A stretch of 64,000 nucleotides of DNA from positions 1-64,000 of the forward strand of contig JACRLT010000003.1 in assembly GCA_016235185.1 (NCBI GenBank). Reading direction: 5' to 3'. This DNA comes from Candidatus Omnitrophota bacterium. Its GTDB lineage: Bacteria; Omnitrophota; Gorgyraeia; Velamenicoccales; Velamenicoccaceae. The notes below the pieces were generated by a model. It was given only the letters and a program-made list of their open reading frames with translations. It was not told where the DNA came from and searched no databases. Shown here piece after piece: positions 32,816-41,594 of the stretch. The translations under genes and the position numbers were made by a program. The first letter of the stretch is position 1. Each line of letters starts with the position of its first letter.

Positions 32816-35149
32816 ATGCGTAATAAAATATTTCCTTTCATCGTAGCTGCACTATTTTTTTCTAATCTGCCTTTAGGACATGCTCAAGGAGAAGCTGCTC
32901 TGGATAAAGAGCCCGCTGTTTCTACGAGCGCTTCAGAAGTTATAAAAGCCATTGAGATCAAAGGTAATAAGGCCATAAGCACAGAGACTATCATGGCCAA
33001 GATCAAGACGCGCGTAGGCCAGCCTTATTATTCACAGACGTCACGGGATGACATCAAGAGGCTTTATGAAACCGGATTTTTTTCCGATATCAGCCTGGAG
33101 CTTGAAAATGTCGAGCTCGGAGTGAAAGTTGTCTTTAAGGTTGAGGAACGGCCGGTCATAGAGGATATCAAGATCGAGGGTAATAAGGCTTTGAGCCGCA
33201 GCGCGATCATGCGCAAACTCAAGACCAAGGCAGGCCAATATTTCAATCTTTCGGTTTTGAAAGAAGATATCGCGGCCATCAAAAATGAATATGAGCGCAT
33301 AGGCTTGCTGCAAGTGAGTGTCGACCACGCTGTGGATACGGACGCAGCGACCAATAAGACAAAGATCAATATTAAGATCGGCGAAGGCAAACGGGTGAAG
33401 ATCCGCCGAATTTTTGTGGACGGCAACCTGCATTTTACGGACAGGAGGATCATCGGCCTGATCAAGACAAGGGCGGCCAGCATTTTGAACGCGGGTTTCT
33501 TTAAAGAAGAGCAGTTTGATGAGGACCTGGAGCGGATCAAGGCTTTCTATCTTCGAAACGGTTATCTTGATATTAAGGTGGAATACCGCATGGATTACGA
33601 TTCCAAGGGGTATCTTTACCTGCGGTTATTGGTAGATGAGGGCAAGCAATACAGCGTCGGAAGCATAACCGTACAAGGTAATGAAAAATTTTCTGAAAGC
33701 GAGATCTTGGCCAGCCTGAAAACCTGCCTTGTCGGCAACGTCTTTACTTACGATGCCCTTAAGGAGGATGTGTCTAATATCCAGGGTTTTTATTTCGGCA
33801 AAGGTTATATTTTTGTCCAGCTCAAGGACGCGACGTCCCTTGATCCTTTGAGCGGTAAGGTAGATATCGCCTACGACATCGTAGAAAACGAAGTCGCATA
33901 CGTTGACAGGATAGAGGTCCGAGGCAACTTAAAGACACAGGACAAGGTGATCCGCAGAGAATTAAGGATCAATCCCGGAGAGCGTTTTGACGGCGATAAG
34001 CTCAAGCGCAGCAAGGAAAGGCTTTACAATCTGGGGTTCTTCGAAGAAGTCAATTATGATACGGAGCCCGGCACAGAAGCCAACCAGCGCAATTTGATCG
34101 TTGATGTCAAAGAGGCTAAAACCGGTTCTTTGAGCTTTGGCGGCGGCTACAGCTCTATCGACCAGTTTGTAGGTTTTGTTGAGATAGAGCAGAAGAATTT
34201 TGACTGGAAGAACTGGAAGACCTTTACAGGCGCAGGCCAGGATCTGAAACTAAGAGGCGAGATGGGTTCTGTGCGACAGAATTTTGAACTAAGTTTCACC
34301 GAACCATGGATGTTCGACCGTCCGATTTCCTTCGGATTTGACGTTTATAAACGCGTGCATGACAAAGAATCCGATGTCGGTTATGGTTATGTGGAAAAGA
34401 GGACCGGCGGTGACTTAAGGTTGGGCAAGGAATTCAACGAATATTTTAAAGGCGGGGTCACGTACCGTCTTGAAGAAGTCGATATCTCCGATGTGGAGTC
34501 AACAGCCACGGCAGATCTAAAGAGTGAAGAAGGCAAGAACATCATCAGCAGCGCGGAATTCGCCTTGACGCGTGATACTACGGATAACGTATTCAATCCC
34601 AGCCGCGGCCTGGTCTTAAGCGGTTCATATGAGATCGCCGGAGGCCTGTTCGGCGGCGATAAGGATTTTAATAAGTTCTTCGCTTTGGCCGCACAGTATT
34701 TTCCGCTGTTCTCTAAAAGCGTGCTTCAGCTGCAGGCAAGGGCCGGCGTAGCCCAGCCGTTCAGCGACCAGGAAAGGGTCCCTATTTATGAAAGGTTTTA
34801 TGCAGGCGGGGCCAATACTATAAGGGGCTACGAGGAGAGAAGCGTCGGGCCTGTTGATCTTGTTACAAGCGATCCTTTGGGAGGCGAGGCCTTGGTCGTG
34901 TTAAACGCCGAGATCACAGTGCCTTTGCTTGAATTCATCAAGGGAGCTGTCTTTATGGATACAGGGAATGTCTGGTCCGAAGCCTCGGATATCGGCAGAG
35001 GGGGTTTTAAGACCGGCGTAGGTTTCGGCGTCAGGATAAAGACGCCGATAGGGCCTTTGAAATTGGATTATGGTATACCGCTTAACAAACAGCCAGGCAA
35101 AGAGAATAAAGAGGGAAGGTTCCATTTTAGCATGAGCCACGGGTTTTAA
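32816..35149 (+). CDS. bamA: Outer-membrane assembly factor BamA
   Basis: A 777-residue Omp85 protein that inserts beta-barrels into the outer membrane. A signal peptide (residues 1-23, ending LGHAQG) is followed by five POTRA domains (about 40-430; repeated EIKGNKAIS.., IKIEGNKALS, IFVDGNLHFT, ITVQGNEKFS, IEVRGNLKTQ) and a C-terminal 16-strand barrel ending in the aromatic FHFSMSHGF. VYERFYAGGANTIRGYEERSVGP is the conserved VRGF/Y loop. It heads the lipid-A/envelope operon. Confidence 0.95.
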   Translation: MRNKIFPFIVAALFFSNLPLGHAQGEAALDKEPAVSTSASEVIKAIEIKGNKAISTETIMAKIKTRVGQPYYSQTSRDDIKRLYETGFFSDISLELENVELGVKVVFKVEERPVIEDIKIEGNKALSRSAIMRKLKTKAGQYFNLSVLKEDIAAIKNEYERIGLLQVSVDHAVDTDAATNKTKINIKIGEGKRVKIRRIFVDGNLHFTDRRIIGLIKTRAASILNAGFFKEEQFDEDLERIKAFYLRNGYLDIKVEYRMDYDSKGYLYLRLLVDEGKQYSVGSITVQGNEKFSESEILASLKTCLVGNVFTYDALKEDVSNIQGFYFGKGYIFVQLKDATSLDPLSGKVDIAYDIVENEVAYVDRIEVRGNLKTQDKVIRRELRINPGERFDGDKLKRSKERLYNLGFFEEVNYDTEPGTEANQRNLIVDVKEAKTGSLSFGGGYSSIDQFVGFVEIEQKNFDWKNWKTFTGAGQDLKLRGEMGSVRQNFELSFTEPWMFDRPISFGFDVYKRVHDKESDVGYGYVEKRTGGDLRLGKEFNEYFKGGVTYRLEEVDISDVESTATADLKSEEGKNIISSAEFALTRDTTDNVFNPSRGLVLSGSYEIAGGLFGGDKDFNKFFALAAQYFPLFSKSVLQLQARAGVAQPFSDQERVPIYERFYAGGANTIRGYEERSVGPVDLVTSDPLGGEALVVLNAEITVPLLEFIKGAVFMDTGNVWSEASDIGRGGFKTGVGFGVRIKTPIGPLKLDYGIPLNKQPGKENKEGRFHFSMSHGF

Positions 35150-35166
35150 CCAAAAGGAGGAATAGC

Positions 35167-35691
35167 ATGTCGGAGAGAAAAACAAAAGTAATGTTCGGGG
35201 TTTTGGCCGCAGCATTTTTCGGGATCTGCATTAACGCCTATGCAGCCGGGAAGATAGGCTATGTAGACTTATCTTCCACCTTCGATAAATACGAAAAGAC
35301 GAAAGTTTATGACGAGGCACTGGCTTCTACGCAAGGCGCTAAGGAGAAAGAGCTGGAAAAGATCTCCGGAGATATAAAGGCCATTGAAGACAAGATGTCT
35401 TTATTGAGCGAGAAAGAAAAGGCCACAAAGCAGAAAGAGTTAGAAGATAAGAATAACAAGTTAAAAACAATGGGCCAGGAGATAGCGCTGGACTTAAGAA
35501 AAGAGCGCGATGAAAAACTAAAAGAGATCCTGCAGGATATCGAGAAAGTCATTCAGTCGTATGCGCAGAAGAATGGCTTTGATTTTATTTTAAATGACAG
35601 GGTCCTTCTATACGGAGCCGCTACATCGGATGTAACGCAAGATATCGTAGATCTGCTCAACACAAATTATAAAAAACCGGAAAAGAAATAA
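35167..35691 (+). CDS. ompH: OmpH/Skp-family periplasmic chaperone
   Basis: A 174-residue periplasmic chaperone for outer-membrane proteins. Signal peptide about residues 1-27 ([20 protein letters not shown]), then [18 protein letters not shown] and a long coiled coil (residues about 55-130) rich in Lys/Glu, typical of the Skp tentacles; [15 protein letters not shown] is the body strand. An AAAAGGAGG site precedes it. It sits between bamA and lpxD as in many diderms. Confidence 0.92.
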   Translation: MSERKTKVMFGVLAAAFFGICINAYAAGKIGYVDLSSTFDKYEKTKVYDEALASTQGAKEKELEKISGDIKAIEDKMSLLSEKEKATKQKELEDKNNKLKTMGQEIALDLRKERDEKLKEILQDIEKVIQSYAQKNGFDFILNDRVLLYGAATSDVTQDIVDLLNTNYKKPEKK

Positions 35692-35711
35692 GTCCCGTTT
35701 TTATCTTTAAG

Positions 35712-36755
35712 ATGCCTAAGACCTTAGAAGAGATCGCGTCGGCCGTAGGAGGCGAGGTTGTCGGCGACCCGTCGATCGTTATTACCGGGGCAAAGGGTAT
35801 AAGAGAGGCCAAGGAAGGCGATATCACGTTCGTGGCCAATCCACGTTACGTGATACTCATAGATAAGACCGCTGCCTCCGCTATCATTACCTCTTTAGAA
35901 GTCACAGCCGCCTCCAAGCCCATAATCAGGGTAAAAGACCCGTCCCTTGCATTTGCGCAAGCGGTGGCCGCGCTGTATCCGGTAGAGATCCGCCATCCGA
36001 AGGGCATCCACAAGACAGCTGTTATCGCCAAAAGCGCCAAGGTAGGCCGTGGCGTAAGCATGGGCCCCTACGTTGTTGTTGAAGAGGGCGCCGTTATAGG
36101 CGACAATACGATAATTTACGCAGGTTCTTTTATAGGGCACGATACCAGGATCGGCCGAGATTGCCTGATCTGGGCTAATGTTTCCATACGTGAAAGAGTA
36201 GATATAGGTAACAGGGTATTTATTCAGAGCGGCGCTGTTATCGGGTCTGAAGGATTCGGCTATGTCAATGTTGACGGCAGTTATAAGCTGATACCGCAGA
36301 TCGGTACGGTCTCGATCGAGGATGATGTTGAGATCGGAGCAAATGTCACGATCGACAGGGCGCGTTTTGAGAAGACCATCATAGGCCGCGGCACAAAGAT
36401 AGATAATCTTGTGCAAATAGCCCATAATGTTGTCATCGGCCAGAATTCCATTATTGTGGCGCAAGCCGGCATCTCCGGCAGCACCCATATAGGCAATAAC
36501 GTCACCATAGCAGGACAAGCTGGGCTTGTCGGCCATATTGATATAGGCGATGGCGCTATCCTTGCGGCACAGGCAGGAGTCATGAAATCCGTTGCGCCAA
36601 AAACGATGGTTTCAGGTTATCCGGCCCGTCCGCATCATGAAGCGATGCGGATATATGCGGCTATGAGCAAGCTCCCGGATCTTATAAAGGCCGTCAACGA
36701 ATTGAAGAAAAAATTCCAGGAGTGGCAGGACAGGTTAACAAAAGGCGAGGAATAA
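35712..36755 (+). CDS. lpxD: UDP-3-O-(acyl)glucosamine N-acyltransferase
   Basis: A 347-residue left-handed beta-helix acyltransferase adding the second acyl chain in lipid A synthesis. N-terminal uridine-binding domain ([35 protein letters not shown]), then hexapeptide repeats, with GSEGFGYVN and the catalytic IAHNVVIG. C-terminal helix [19 protein letters not shown]. No Shine-Dalgarno is visible; it follows ompH by 20 bp. Confidence 0.95.
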   Translation: MPKTLEEIASAVGGEVVGDPSIVITGAKGIREAKEGDITFVANPRYVILIDKTAASAIITSLEVTAASKPIIRVKDPSLAFAQAVAALYPVEIRHPKGIHKTAVIAKSAKVGRGVSMGPYVVVEEGAVIGDNTIIYAGSFIGHDTRIGRDCLIWANVSIRERVDIGNRVFIQSGAVIGSEGFGYVNVDGSYKLIPQIGTVSIEDDVEIGANVTIDRARFEKTIIGRGTKIDNLVQIAHNVVIGQNSIIVAQAGISGSTHIGNNVTIAGQAGLVGHIDIGDGAILAAQAGVMKSVAPKTMVSGYPARPHHEAMRIYAAMSKLPDLIKAVNELKKKFQEWQDRLTKGEE

Positions 36756-36756
36756 A

Positions 36757-38067
36757 TTGCAGAGGACGATCAAGAACGAGACGAGCGTAGAGGGAGTAGG
36801 GCTACATACGGGCAATTCCGCTAAAATGACATTTAAGCCCTTGGGGCCCAACATGGGTATAATTTTTCAGCGCGTAGATCTACCCGACAGGCCTTTGATC
36901 AAGGCGGATGTCAGCGCCATGCTCTGTATGAAGAAGAACCCCAGGCGCACAACGATATGCGGCGGTACTGCCGAAGTCCAGACTGTTGAGCATCTTTTAG
37001 CGACTTTTTGCGGTTTGGGCATTGATAATATTTTGATCGAGATCGATAATACCGAGGTCCCGGGCCTTGACGGCAGCGCCTTAGGTTATGTAGAAGCTAT
37101 AAAGCGCGCCGGCATCGTCGAGCAAGGCGTTGAGCGCCGTACATATAAAGTTACATCTCCCCTTTGGGCAACAGACGAAGACTCTTCCATTGTGGTATTG
37201 CCTTCTTCCGAGTTTAAAATTTCCTATACCTTAAGTTATGCGCATCCCGCTTTAGGCAGCCAGTTCATGGACCTTATATGGAACAATGAGACTTTCGAAA
37301 AGGAGATCGCGCCGGCACGGACATTTTGCCTTCAGGAAGAGGCGGATGCGCTTATCAAAAGCGGCTTAGGCAAGGGCGCCAACTATGAGAATACGCTGGT
37401 TGTTTCCGATACCGGGGTAGTCGAGAACAAGCTGCGTTTTGAAAATGAATTTATCCGCCATAAGATCCTTGATCTGGTGGGAGATTTTTACCTGCTCGGG
37501 ATACCGATCAAAGGCCATGTTATCGCTATCAAAAGCGGGCATACCTTGAATATGAAACTTGTGCAGAAGATCAAATCCCAGATGGAACGCGAGCTAATGG
37601 TGGCTATAAAGTCGGTCGAAGGCCTTTCGAAGGACCAGGAGATCGATGCGATGACCATCATGAAGATCCTGCCGCATCGTTATCCTTTCCTTCTTGTTGA
37701 CAGGGTGGTCTCGGTAGAGGAGGGCAAGCGCGCAGTCGGTATCAAGAATGTGACTATAAACGAGAGTTTCTTCCAGGGGCATTTTCCCGGCCGCCCTGTC
37801 ATGCCGGGTGTTTTGATAATCGAGGCCATGGCCCAGGTGGGTGGGGTTTTGATGTTGAGCCCAGCCGATAACAGGGGCAAGCTTGCATATTTCATGGCTG
37901 CCGATGGCGTGAAGTTCAGAAAACCGGTTATCCCCGGAGACCAATTAAGAATAGAAGTCGAGGTAGGTAAATTGCGTTCAAAAACAGGGCAGGTTAAGAC
38001 TAGGGCTTTAGTGGACGGCGAGGTCGTTGCCGAAGGTGAGCTCATGTTTGCCCTAGTAGATAAATAA
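36757..38067 (+). CDS. lpxC/fabZ: LpxC-FabZ fusion
   Basis: A 436-residue bifunctional protein. Residues 1 to about 275 are LpxC, the zinc deacetylase committing UDP-acyl-GlcNAc to lipid A ([51 protein letters not shown]). Residues about 288-436 are FabZ, the 3-hydroxyacyl-ACP dehydratase ([36 protein letters not shown]). The fusion is known from Bacteroidota, Chlorobi and Omnitrophota. TTG 36757 has GAGGA 6 nt before it and starts one nucleotide after the lpxD stop. Confidence 0.95.
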   Translation: MQRTIKNETSVEGVGLHTGNSAKMTFKPLGPNMGIIFQRVDLPDRPLIKADVSAMLCMKKNPRRTTICGGTAEVQTVEHLLATFCGLGIDNILIEIDNTEVPGLDGSALGYVEAIKRAGIVEQGVERRTYKVTSPLWATDEDSSIVVLPSSEFKISYTLSYAHPALGSQFMDLIWNNETFEKEIAPARTFCLQEEADALIKSGLGKGANYENTLVVSDTGVVENKLRFENEFIRHKILDLVGDFYLLGIPIKGHVIAIKSGHTLNMKLVQKIKSQMERELMVAIKSVEGLSKDQEIDAMTIMKILPHRYPFLLVDRVVSVEEGKRAVGIKNVTINESFFQGHFPGRPVMPGVLIIEAMAQVGGVLMLSPADNRGKLAYFMAADGVKFRKPVIPGDQLRIEVEVGKLRSKTGQVKTRALVDGEVVAEGELMFALVDK

Positions 38068-38070
38068 ATT

Positions 38071-38841
38071 ATGAAGATCCATACGACAGCTATTGTATCC
38101 GGGAATGCGCAGCTTGAGAGCGATGTTGAGGTCGGGCCGTATGCCATTATAGGCGACGGCGTCAAGCTTGGCCGCGGCGTCAAGATAGCCAGTTTTTGTG
38201 TCCTTGAAAACGATACTACGATCGGGGCGGGATCAAAAATTTTTACGGGTGCAGTCATAGGCAGCATCCCGCAGGATTTAAAGTATGATGGCGCAAAGAG
38301 CGCCGTTGTCATAGGAGAAAATAATATTATCCGCGAGTATGTCACTATTAATTTGAGCACGTCCGAAGGCAGTAAAACCATTGTAGGCAGCAATAATCTT
38401 ATTATGGCCTATAGCCATGTTGCCCATGATTGCGTGGTCGGCAACAATTGCATCATAGCAAATAACGGCACACTCGCCGGGCACGTTACCTTAGAAGACA
38501 GGGTCGTGGTAGGAGGATTGGTCGCCATACACCAGTTTGTCAGGGTTGGCACCTTGTCTATCATTGGCGGCTGTTCGAAGGTCGTTACCGATATCCCGCC
38601 GTATTCTACTTGTGATGGCCACCCGGCAAAGTTTTACGGTTTAAACCTCGTAGGCTTAAGGAGGGCGGGGGTTACTTCCGTTGCCATGCAGCACTTAAAG
38701 GCAGCTTACAAGATCTTCTACCAGTCGGGTTTGACAAAAGCCCACGCTTTAGAAGAGATTAAAAAGGCCGTACCGCAGTGTGAAGAGGTCGGGCACCTCA
38801 TAGAGTTTATCGCGTCTTCACAAAGAGGGTTGTGCCATTGA
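38071..38841 (+). CDS. lpxA: UDP-GlcNAc O-acyltransferase
   Basis: A 256-residue hexapeptide acyltransferase, first step of lipid A synthesis. IHTTAIVSGNAQLESDVEVGPYAIIG starts the beta-helix; HDCVVGNNCIIANNGTLAGHV and the catalytic-histidine segment AYSHVAHDC are present; YSTCDGHPAKFYGLN and the C-terminal helical domain close it. It lies 3 bp after the fusion gene and overlaps lpxI. Confidence 0.95.
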   Translation: MKIHTTAIVSGNAQLESDVEVGPYAIIGDGVKLGRGVKIASFCVLENDTTIGAGSKIFTGAVIGSIPQDLKYDGAKSAVVIGENNIIREYVTINLSTSEGSKTIVGSNNLIMAYSHVAHDCVVGNNCIIANNGTLAGHVTLEDRVVVGGLVAIHQFVRVGTLSIIGGCSKVVTDIPPYSTCDGHPAKFYGLNLVGLRRAGVTSVAMQHLKAAYKIFYQSGLTKAHALEEIKKAVPQCEEVGHLIEFIASSQRGLCH

Positions 38842-39656
38842 GCGAGCTTAATGGTATCAAAAAAATAGGCCTTATCGCCGGGAACGGCAGGTTCCCGCTG
38901 CTCTTTGCCGGAGCCGCAAGGCATCACGGCTTGGATGTAGTGGCCATCGCTATCAAAAAAGATACATCTCACCTCATTACGCCTCTTGTCAATAAGGTCT
39001 ATTGGTTGAGCCTTAAAGATTATGCGCGGATGTTTGACATATTTAAAAATGAAGGCATCCGTAAAGTTATCATGGCAGGCCAGGTAAATCCGCAAAATCT
39101 TTTTTACAAGGATGTAGGCGATAAGGCTTTAAAGGTGCTTCTTGCCGCGATAAAAGATAAGCGGCCGGATACGGTCTTCGGAGCTGTTGCAGATCAGTTG
39201 GCAGAGCGCGAAATAGAATTGATCGATTCGACATTTTTGCTTGAAGATTTCATGGCGAAAAAGGGTGTCTTGACAAGTACACAACCCGATACACAGACGT
39301 GGGACGATATCCGTTTTGGTTTTGATATGGCTAAGAAGATAGCCGGCCTGGACATCGGACAGACCCTTGTTGTAAAAAACGGGGCTATTGTTGCCGTAGA
39401 AGCTATCGAGGGTACGGATGCATGTATCCTGCGCGGCGGAAAACTTGCTGCCGGAGGTATCGTTGTTATTAAAGTCAGTAAGCCCAACCAGGATATGCGC
39501 TTTGACGTTCCGGTTGTGGGCCCGCGCACTATCAAGTACTTAAGCCGTGTGCATTCCAGGTGCCTGGCTATAGAAGCCGATAAGACGCTTGTGATCGACC
39601 GGGAGCTTTGCGTTAAGGCAGCCGATAGAAATAAGATCAGCATTGTCGCGTTATAG
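38838..39656 (+). CDS. lpxI: UDP-2,3-diacylglucosamine hydrolase, LpxI type
   Basis: A 272-residue DUF1009 enzyme that cleaves UDP-diacylglucosamine to lipid X, replacing LpxH. Motifs KKIGLIAGNGRFPLLFAGAA and GQVNPQNLF occur in the N-domain; ILRGGKLAAGGIVVIKVSKPNQDMRFDVPVVGPRTI occupies the C-domain. TTG 38838 is favoured: AGAGGG is 8 nt upstream, whereas the in-frame GTG 38832 would be too close. Its start overlaps the lpxA stop. The order lpxA-lpxI is conserved. Confidence 0.92.
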   Translation: MSELNGIKKIGLIAGNGRFPLLFAGAARHHGLDVVAIAIKKDTSHLITPLVNKVYWLSLKDYARMFDIFKNEGIRKVIMAGQVNPQNLFYKDVGDKALKVLLAAIKDKRPDTVFGAVADQLAEREIELIDSTFLLEDFMAKKGVLTSTQPDTQTWDDIRFGFDMAKKIAGLDIGQTLVVKNGAIVAVEAIEGTDACILRGGKLAAGGIVVIKVSKPNQDMRFDVPVVGPRTIKYLSRVHSRCLAIEADKTLVIDRELCVKAADRNKISIVAL

Positions 39657-39685
39657 GATATTTGTTGCCGGCAGGCATTGCGGTA

Positions 39686-39714
39686 TTGACAAACGCTCGA
39701 AACCTTTATAAAAT
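39686..39714 (+). promoter_or_regulatory. Consensus sigma70 promoter for the CBM48 gene
   Basis: Perfect TTGACA (39686-39691), 17-bp spacer, TAAAAT (39709-39714). Predicts a leader of about 140 nt that holds the recurring structured RNA. Confidence 0.85.
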
Positions 39715-39738
39715 GTAAGAATTAACGGATGGAAATTT

Positions 39739-39855
39739 ACTCCTCGCCTAAACGCTCGTGATTTTTTTCAGAAGTATTCGGGAATAAATCACTTCGCAGG
39801 CTTCGGAGTTAACTTTGTAAGGAATAAGCCTTAAATCAAGGCAAAGTTAAGGAGG
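39739..39855 (+). promoter_or_regulatory. Structured 5' leader, recurring RNA motif (copy 4, CBM48 gene)
   Basis: ACTCC (39739-39743)/GGAGT (39805-39809); hairpin GTGATTT/AAATCAC (39758-39792); TTAACTTT (39809-39816)/AAAGTTAA (39843-39850) enclosing GCCTT/AAGGC; then AAGGAGG. The last stem is T:A to C:G changed on both strands relative to copies 5 and 6. The clear promoter upstream shows that the element is transcribed. Confidence 0.75.
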
Positions 39856-39861
39856 CGTGTC

Positions 39862-40137
39862 ATGGCAAAGAAGATAGAGATAAAGAGGGTCGAATTCAAA
39901 ATTACAGCTCCGAACGCGAGGTGGGTTGGTGTAGCAGCAGATTTTAACGGCTGGAAGCCGGATGCTTTGACGGCTCAAAGAGATAAGGCCGGTGTCTGGA
40001 AGGCAAGCGCTACCGTCCCTACGGGCACATACGAATATAAGTTTGTCATAGATGGTTCCTGGATCGTGGACCCATCTTGTTCGCGCCGTACGATCAATTC
40101 TTTCGGTTCGGAAAACTCCGTTTTGGTCGTTAAATAA
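39862..40137 (+). CDS. Stand-alone CBM48 (AMPK-type glycogen-binding) domain protein
   Basis: A 91-residue protein consisting only of the isoamylase-N/AMPK-beta-like carbohydrate-binding module: VEFKITAPNARWVGVAADFNGWKP, VWKASATVPTGTYEYKFVIDGSWIVDP. It probably binds glycogen-like glucans; no catalytic domain is attached, so it may regulate or tether a partner. It has its own strong promoter and a long structured leader, followed by a strong terminator, so it is a separately controlled transcript. Confidence 0.88.
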   Translation: MAKKIEIKRVEFKITAPNARWVGVAADFNGWKPDALTAQRDKAGVWKASATVPTGTYEYKFVIDGSWIVDPSCSRRTINSFGSENSVLVVK

Positions 40138-40167
40138 AACAAGCAAACTTCTGTTCTTAGTTTTTTT

Positions 40168-40212
40168 GACCCCGCCCTTTCTTAAAAGCATTTTAGAAAG
40201 GGCGGGGTTTTT
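40168..40212 (+). terminator. Rho-independent terminator (copy B)
   Basis: Same hairpin as 1011-1054 (CCCCGCCCTTTCT/AGAAAGGGCGGGG), followed by TTTTTAT. Terminates the CBM48 transcript. Confidence 0.88.
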
Positions 40213-40231
40213 ATCAAAGAAATGACATGCC

Positions 40232-40350
40232 GCCCCTCGTCTAAGCATCCCCACCGTTTTGTTTCGCTTTGCGAAAGCAAAACGAAACAGTGGGGATAGA
40301 CATCGGGGTTAATTTTGTAAAGAATTAAAACCAAATATAGGCAAAATTAA
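40232..40350 (+). promoter_or_regulatory. Structured 5' leader, recurring RNA motif (copy 5, radical SAM gene)
   Basis: CCCC (40233-40236)/GGGG (40305-40308), a compensated version of ACTCC/GGAGT; GTCT/AGAC (40239-40242, 40298-40301); CCCCAC/GTGGGG with the inner GTTTTG-TTTCGC hairpin, almost identical to copy 6; TTAATTTT (40309-40316)/AAAATTAA (40343-40350). Here the start codon overlaps the end of the last stem and no Shine-Dalgarno remains. Confidence 0.7.
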
Positions 40351-41066
40351 TGAAATATGTTTACGGCCCGGTAAAATCACGCAGGTTAGGGTTTTCTCTA
40401 GGCATAACTACGGTACCTTATAAGGTCTGCAGTTTCGATTGTGTTTATTGTCAATTAAGTAAGACAACCGAAAAGATAATGGCCAGGAAAGAATATGTTG
40501 ACGAAAAAGATATCCTGGCTGAAGTGCGGGCGTTTTTTAAAAATAAACCCGATGACCTGAAGGTCGACTGCATTACTTTTTCTGGGTCCGGGGAGCCCAC
40601 ATTAAACTCCCGCCTTGGGCGGCTTATAAAGGGCGTACGAGAGATAACCGGTATCCCGGTCGTCCTTATTACCAACAGTTCCCTGCTTGTAGAACCCGAA
40701 GTCCGTCGCCAGGCAGCCGGAGTTGACCTGATAATTCCTTCGCTTGACGCCGTGACGCAAGATGTTTTTGAAGAGATCGACAGGCCGGTAAAGGGCTCGA
40801 ATGTCAGCAAAATCATCGATAGTCTTATTGAGTTCAAAAAGATATTTAAGGGCCGGATGTGGCTGGAAATTATGTTGGTCCGCGGCATCAATGATGGAGA
40901 GAGTTATTTAAGAAAGATTAAAAAAGTAGTCGATAAAATAAAGCCGGACAGGGTGCAGATAAATTCGCCTGTACGGCCTCCGGCAGAAAAATGGGTCAAG
41001 CCGCCTAGCGTTGCTACTCTGAAAAAAGCCAGGCAAATTTTCGGAGAGAATTGTGATATCGTATGA
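40350..41066 (+). CDS. Radical SAM protein, COG0731-like
   Basis: A 238-residue radical SAM protein: KYVYGPVKSRRLGFSLGITTVPYKVCSFDCVYC has the C-x3-C-x2-C motif (near residues 27-34), then TFSGSGEPTLNSRLG and LITNSSLL. It belongs to the Fe-S oxidoreductase group related to Tyw1 but lacks the flavodoxin domain; the substrate is unknown. ATG 40350 lies at the end of the AAAATTAA stem with no Shine-Dalgarno. The tRNA-Arg repeats begin immediately after its stop. Confidence 0.8.
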   Translation: MKYVYGPVKSRRLGFSLGITTVPYKVCSFDCVYCQLSKTTEKIMARKEYVDEKDILAEVRAFFKNKPDDLKVDCITFSGSGEPTLNSRLGRLIKGVREITGIPVVLITNSSLLVEPEVRRQAAGVDLIIPSLDAVTQDVFEEIDRPVKGSNVSKIIDSLIEFKKIFKGRMWLEIMLVRGINDGESYLRKIKKVVDKIKPDRVQINSPVRPPAEKWVKPPSVATLKKARQIFGENCDIV

Positions 41067-41070
41067 TATT

Positions 41071-41340
41071 GCGCCTGTAGCTCACGCCGATGGTTCTCTA
41101 CCATCGGCACTTCCTCGGGAAGCAAAAGATGCTTCCCTCGGTCGTTGGCCATAAGGTAGTTGAGCTATAGAATACAAAAAGCGTTGGCCATAAGGTAGTT
41201 GAGCTATAGAATACAAAAAGATTCTGCGCCTATAGCTCACGCCGATGGTTCTGACCATCGGCACTTCCTCGGGAAGCAAAAGATGCTTCCCTCGGTCGTT
41301 GGCCATAAGGTAGTTGAGCTATAGAATACAAAAAGATTCT
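41071..41340. repeat. Tandem repeats carrying copies of the tRNA-Arg 5' end
   Basis: GCGCCTGTAGCTCA at 41071 and GCGCCTATAGCTCA at 41226 copy positions 1-14 of tRNA-Arg (41341). Each is followed by CGCCGATGGT/ACCATCGGC and CTTCCTCGGGAAGC hairpins and by TTGAGCTATAG, the reverse complement of tRNA positions 5-15, so each unit can close on itself. A 39-bp piece ending ATAGAATACAAAAA is duplicated within the first unit. There is no gene here. Confidence 0.85.
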
Positions 41341-41414
41341 GCGCCTATAGCTCAATTGGATAGAGCGCCAGCCTTCGGAGCTGGGCGTTGGGGGTTCGAG
41401 TCCCTCTAGGCGCA
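41341..41414 (+). tRNA. tRNA-Arg(TCG)
   Basis: Acceptor GCGCCTA/TAGGCGC, anticodon arm CCAGC-CTTCGGA-GCTGG (anticodon TCG), a normal T arm, discriminator A at 41414 and no encoded CCA. Positions 57-73 (41398-41414) recur exactly at 41578-41594, and its first 14 nt recur twice upstream. Confidence 0.93.
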
Positions 41415-41577
41415 TGTTTAATGCTGTAGGACGAGAACCCAAGGGGTGCGGGGAGACCGTCCCCGCGCTTTCGGGGTGACAGCTACGATCCGCCGTAGGC
41501 GAAGAGTAGCGCCATAGGGGCAGAGCCCCTATGGAGAGCGAGGCGGAAGCCGAGCGAGGGTTCTAGGCCGAAGGCCG
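41412..41577. repeat. 166-bp palindrome-rich repeat, copy 1
   Basis: Begins GCATGTTTAATGCTGTAGG and ends GGCCGAAGGCCG. It contains CGGGGAGACCGTCCCCG, CCATAGGGGC/GCCCCTATGG and AGAACCC/GGGTTCT arms. It is 166 bp and differs from copy 2 (44063-44228) at two positions. It fills the space between tRNA-Arg and the second copy of its 3' end. Confidence 0.88.
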
Positions 41578-41594
41578 GAGTCCCTCTAGGCGCA
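41578..41594. repeat. 17-nt duplicate of the tRNA-Arg 3' end
   Basis: GAGTCCCTCTAGGCGCA, identical to tRNA positions 57-73 (41398-41414); the preceding base differs (G versus C). It is followed by CCATTT. The CTA of this repeat supplies the TAG stop of the recombinase read on the minus strand. Confidence 0.92.

Noticed and set aside
41071-41340. Tandem repeats as a possible CRISPR array
   Set aside because: Units are 115-155 bp, only two copies, and contain tRNA-derived sequence; no short regular repeats with unique spacers and no cas genes in the window.
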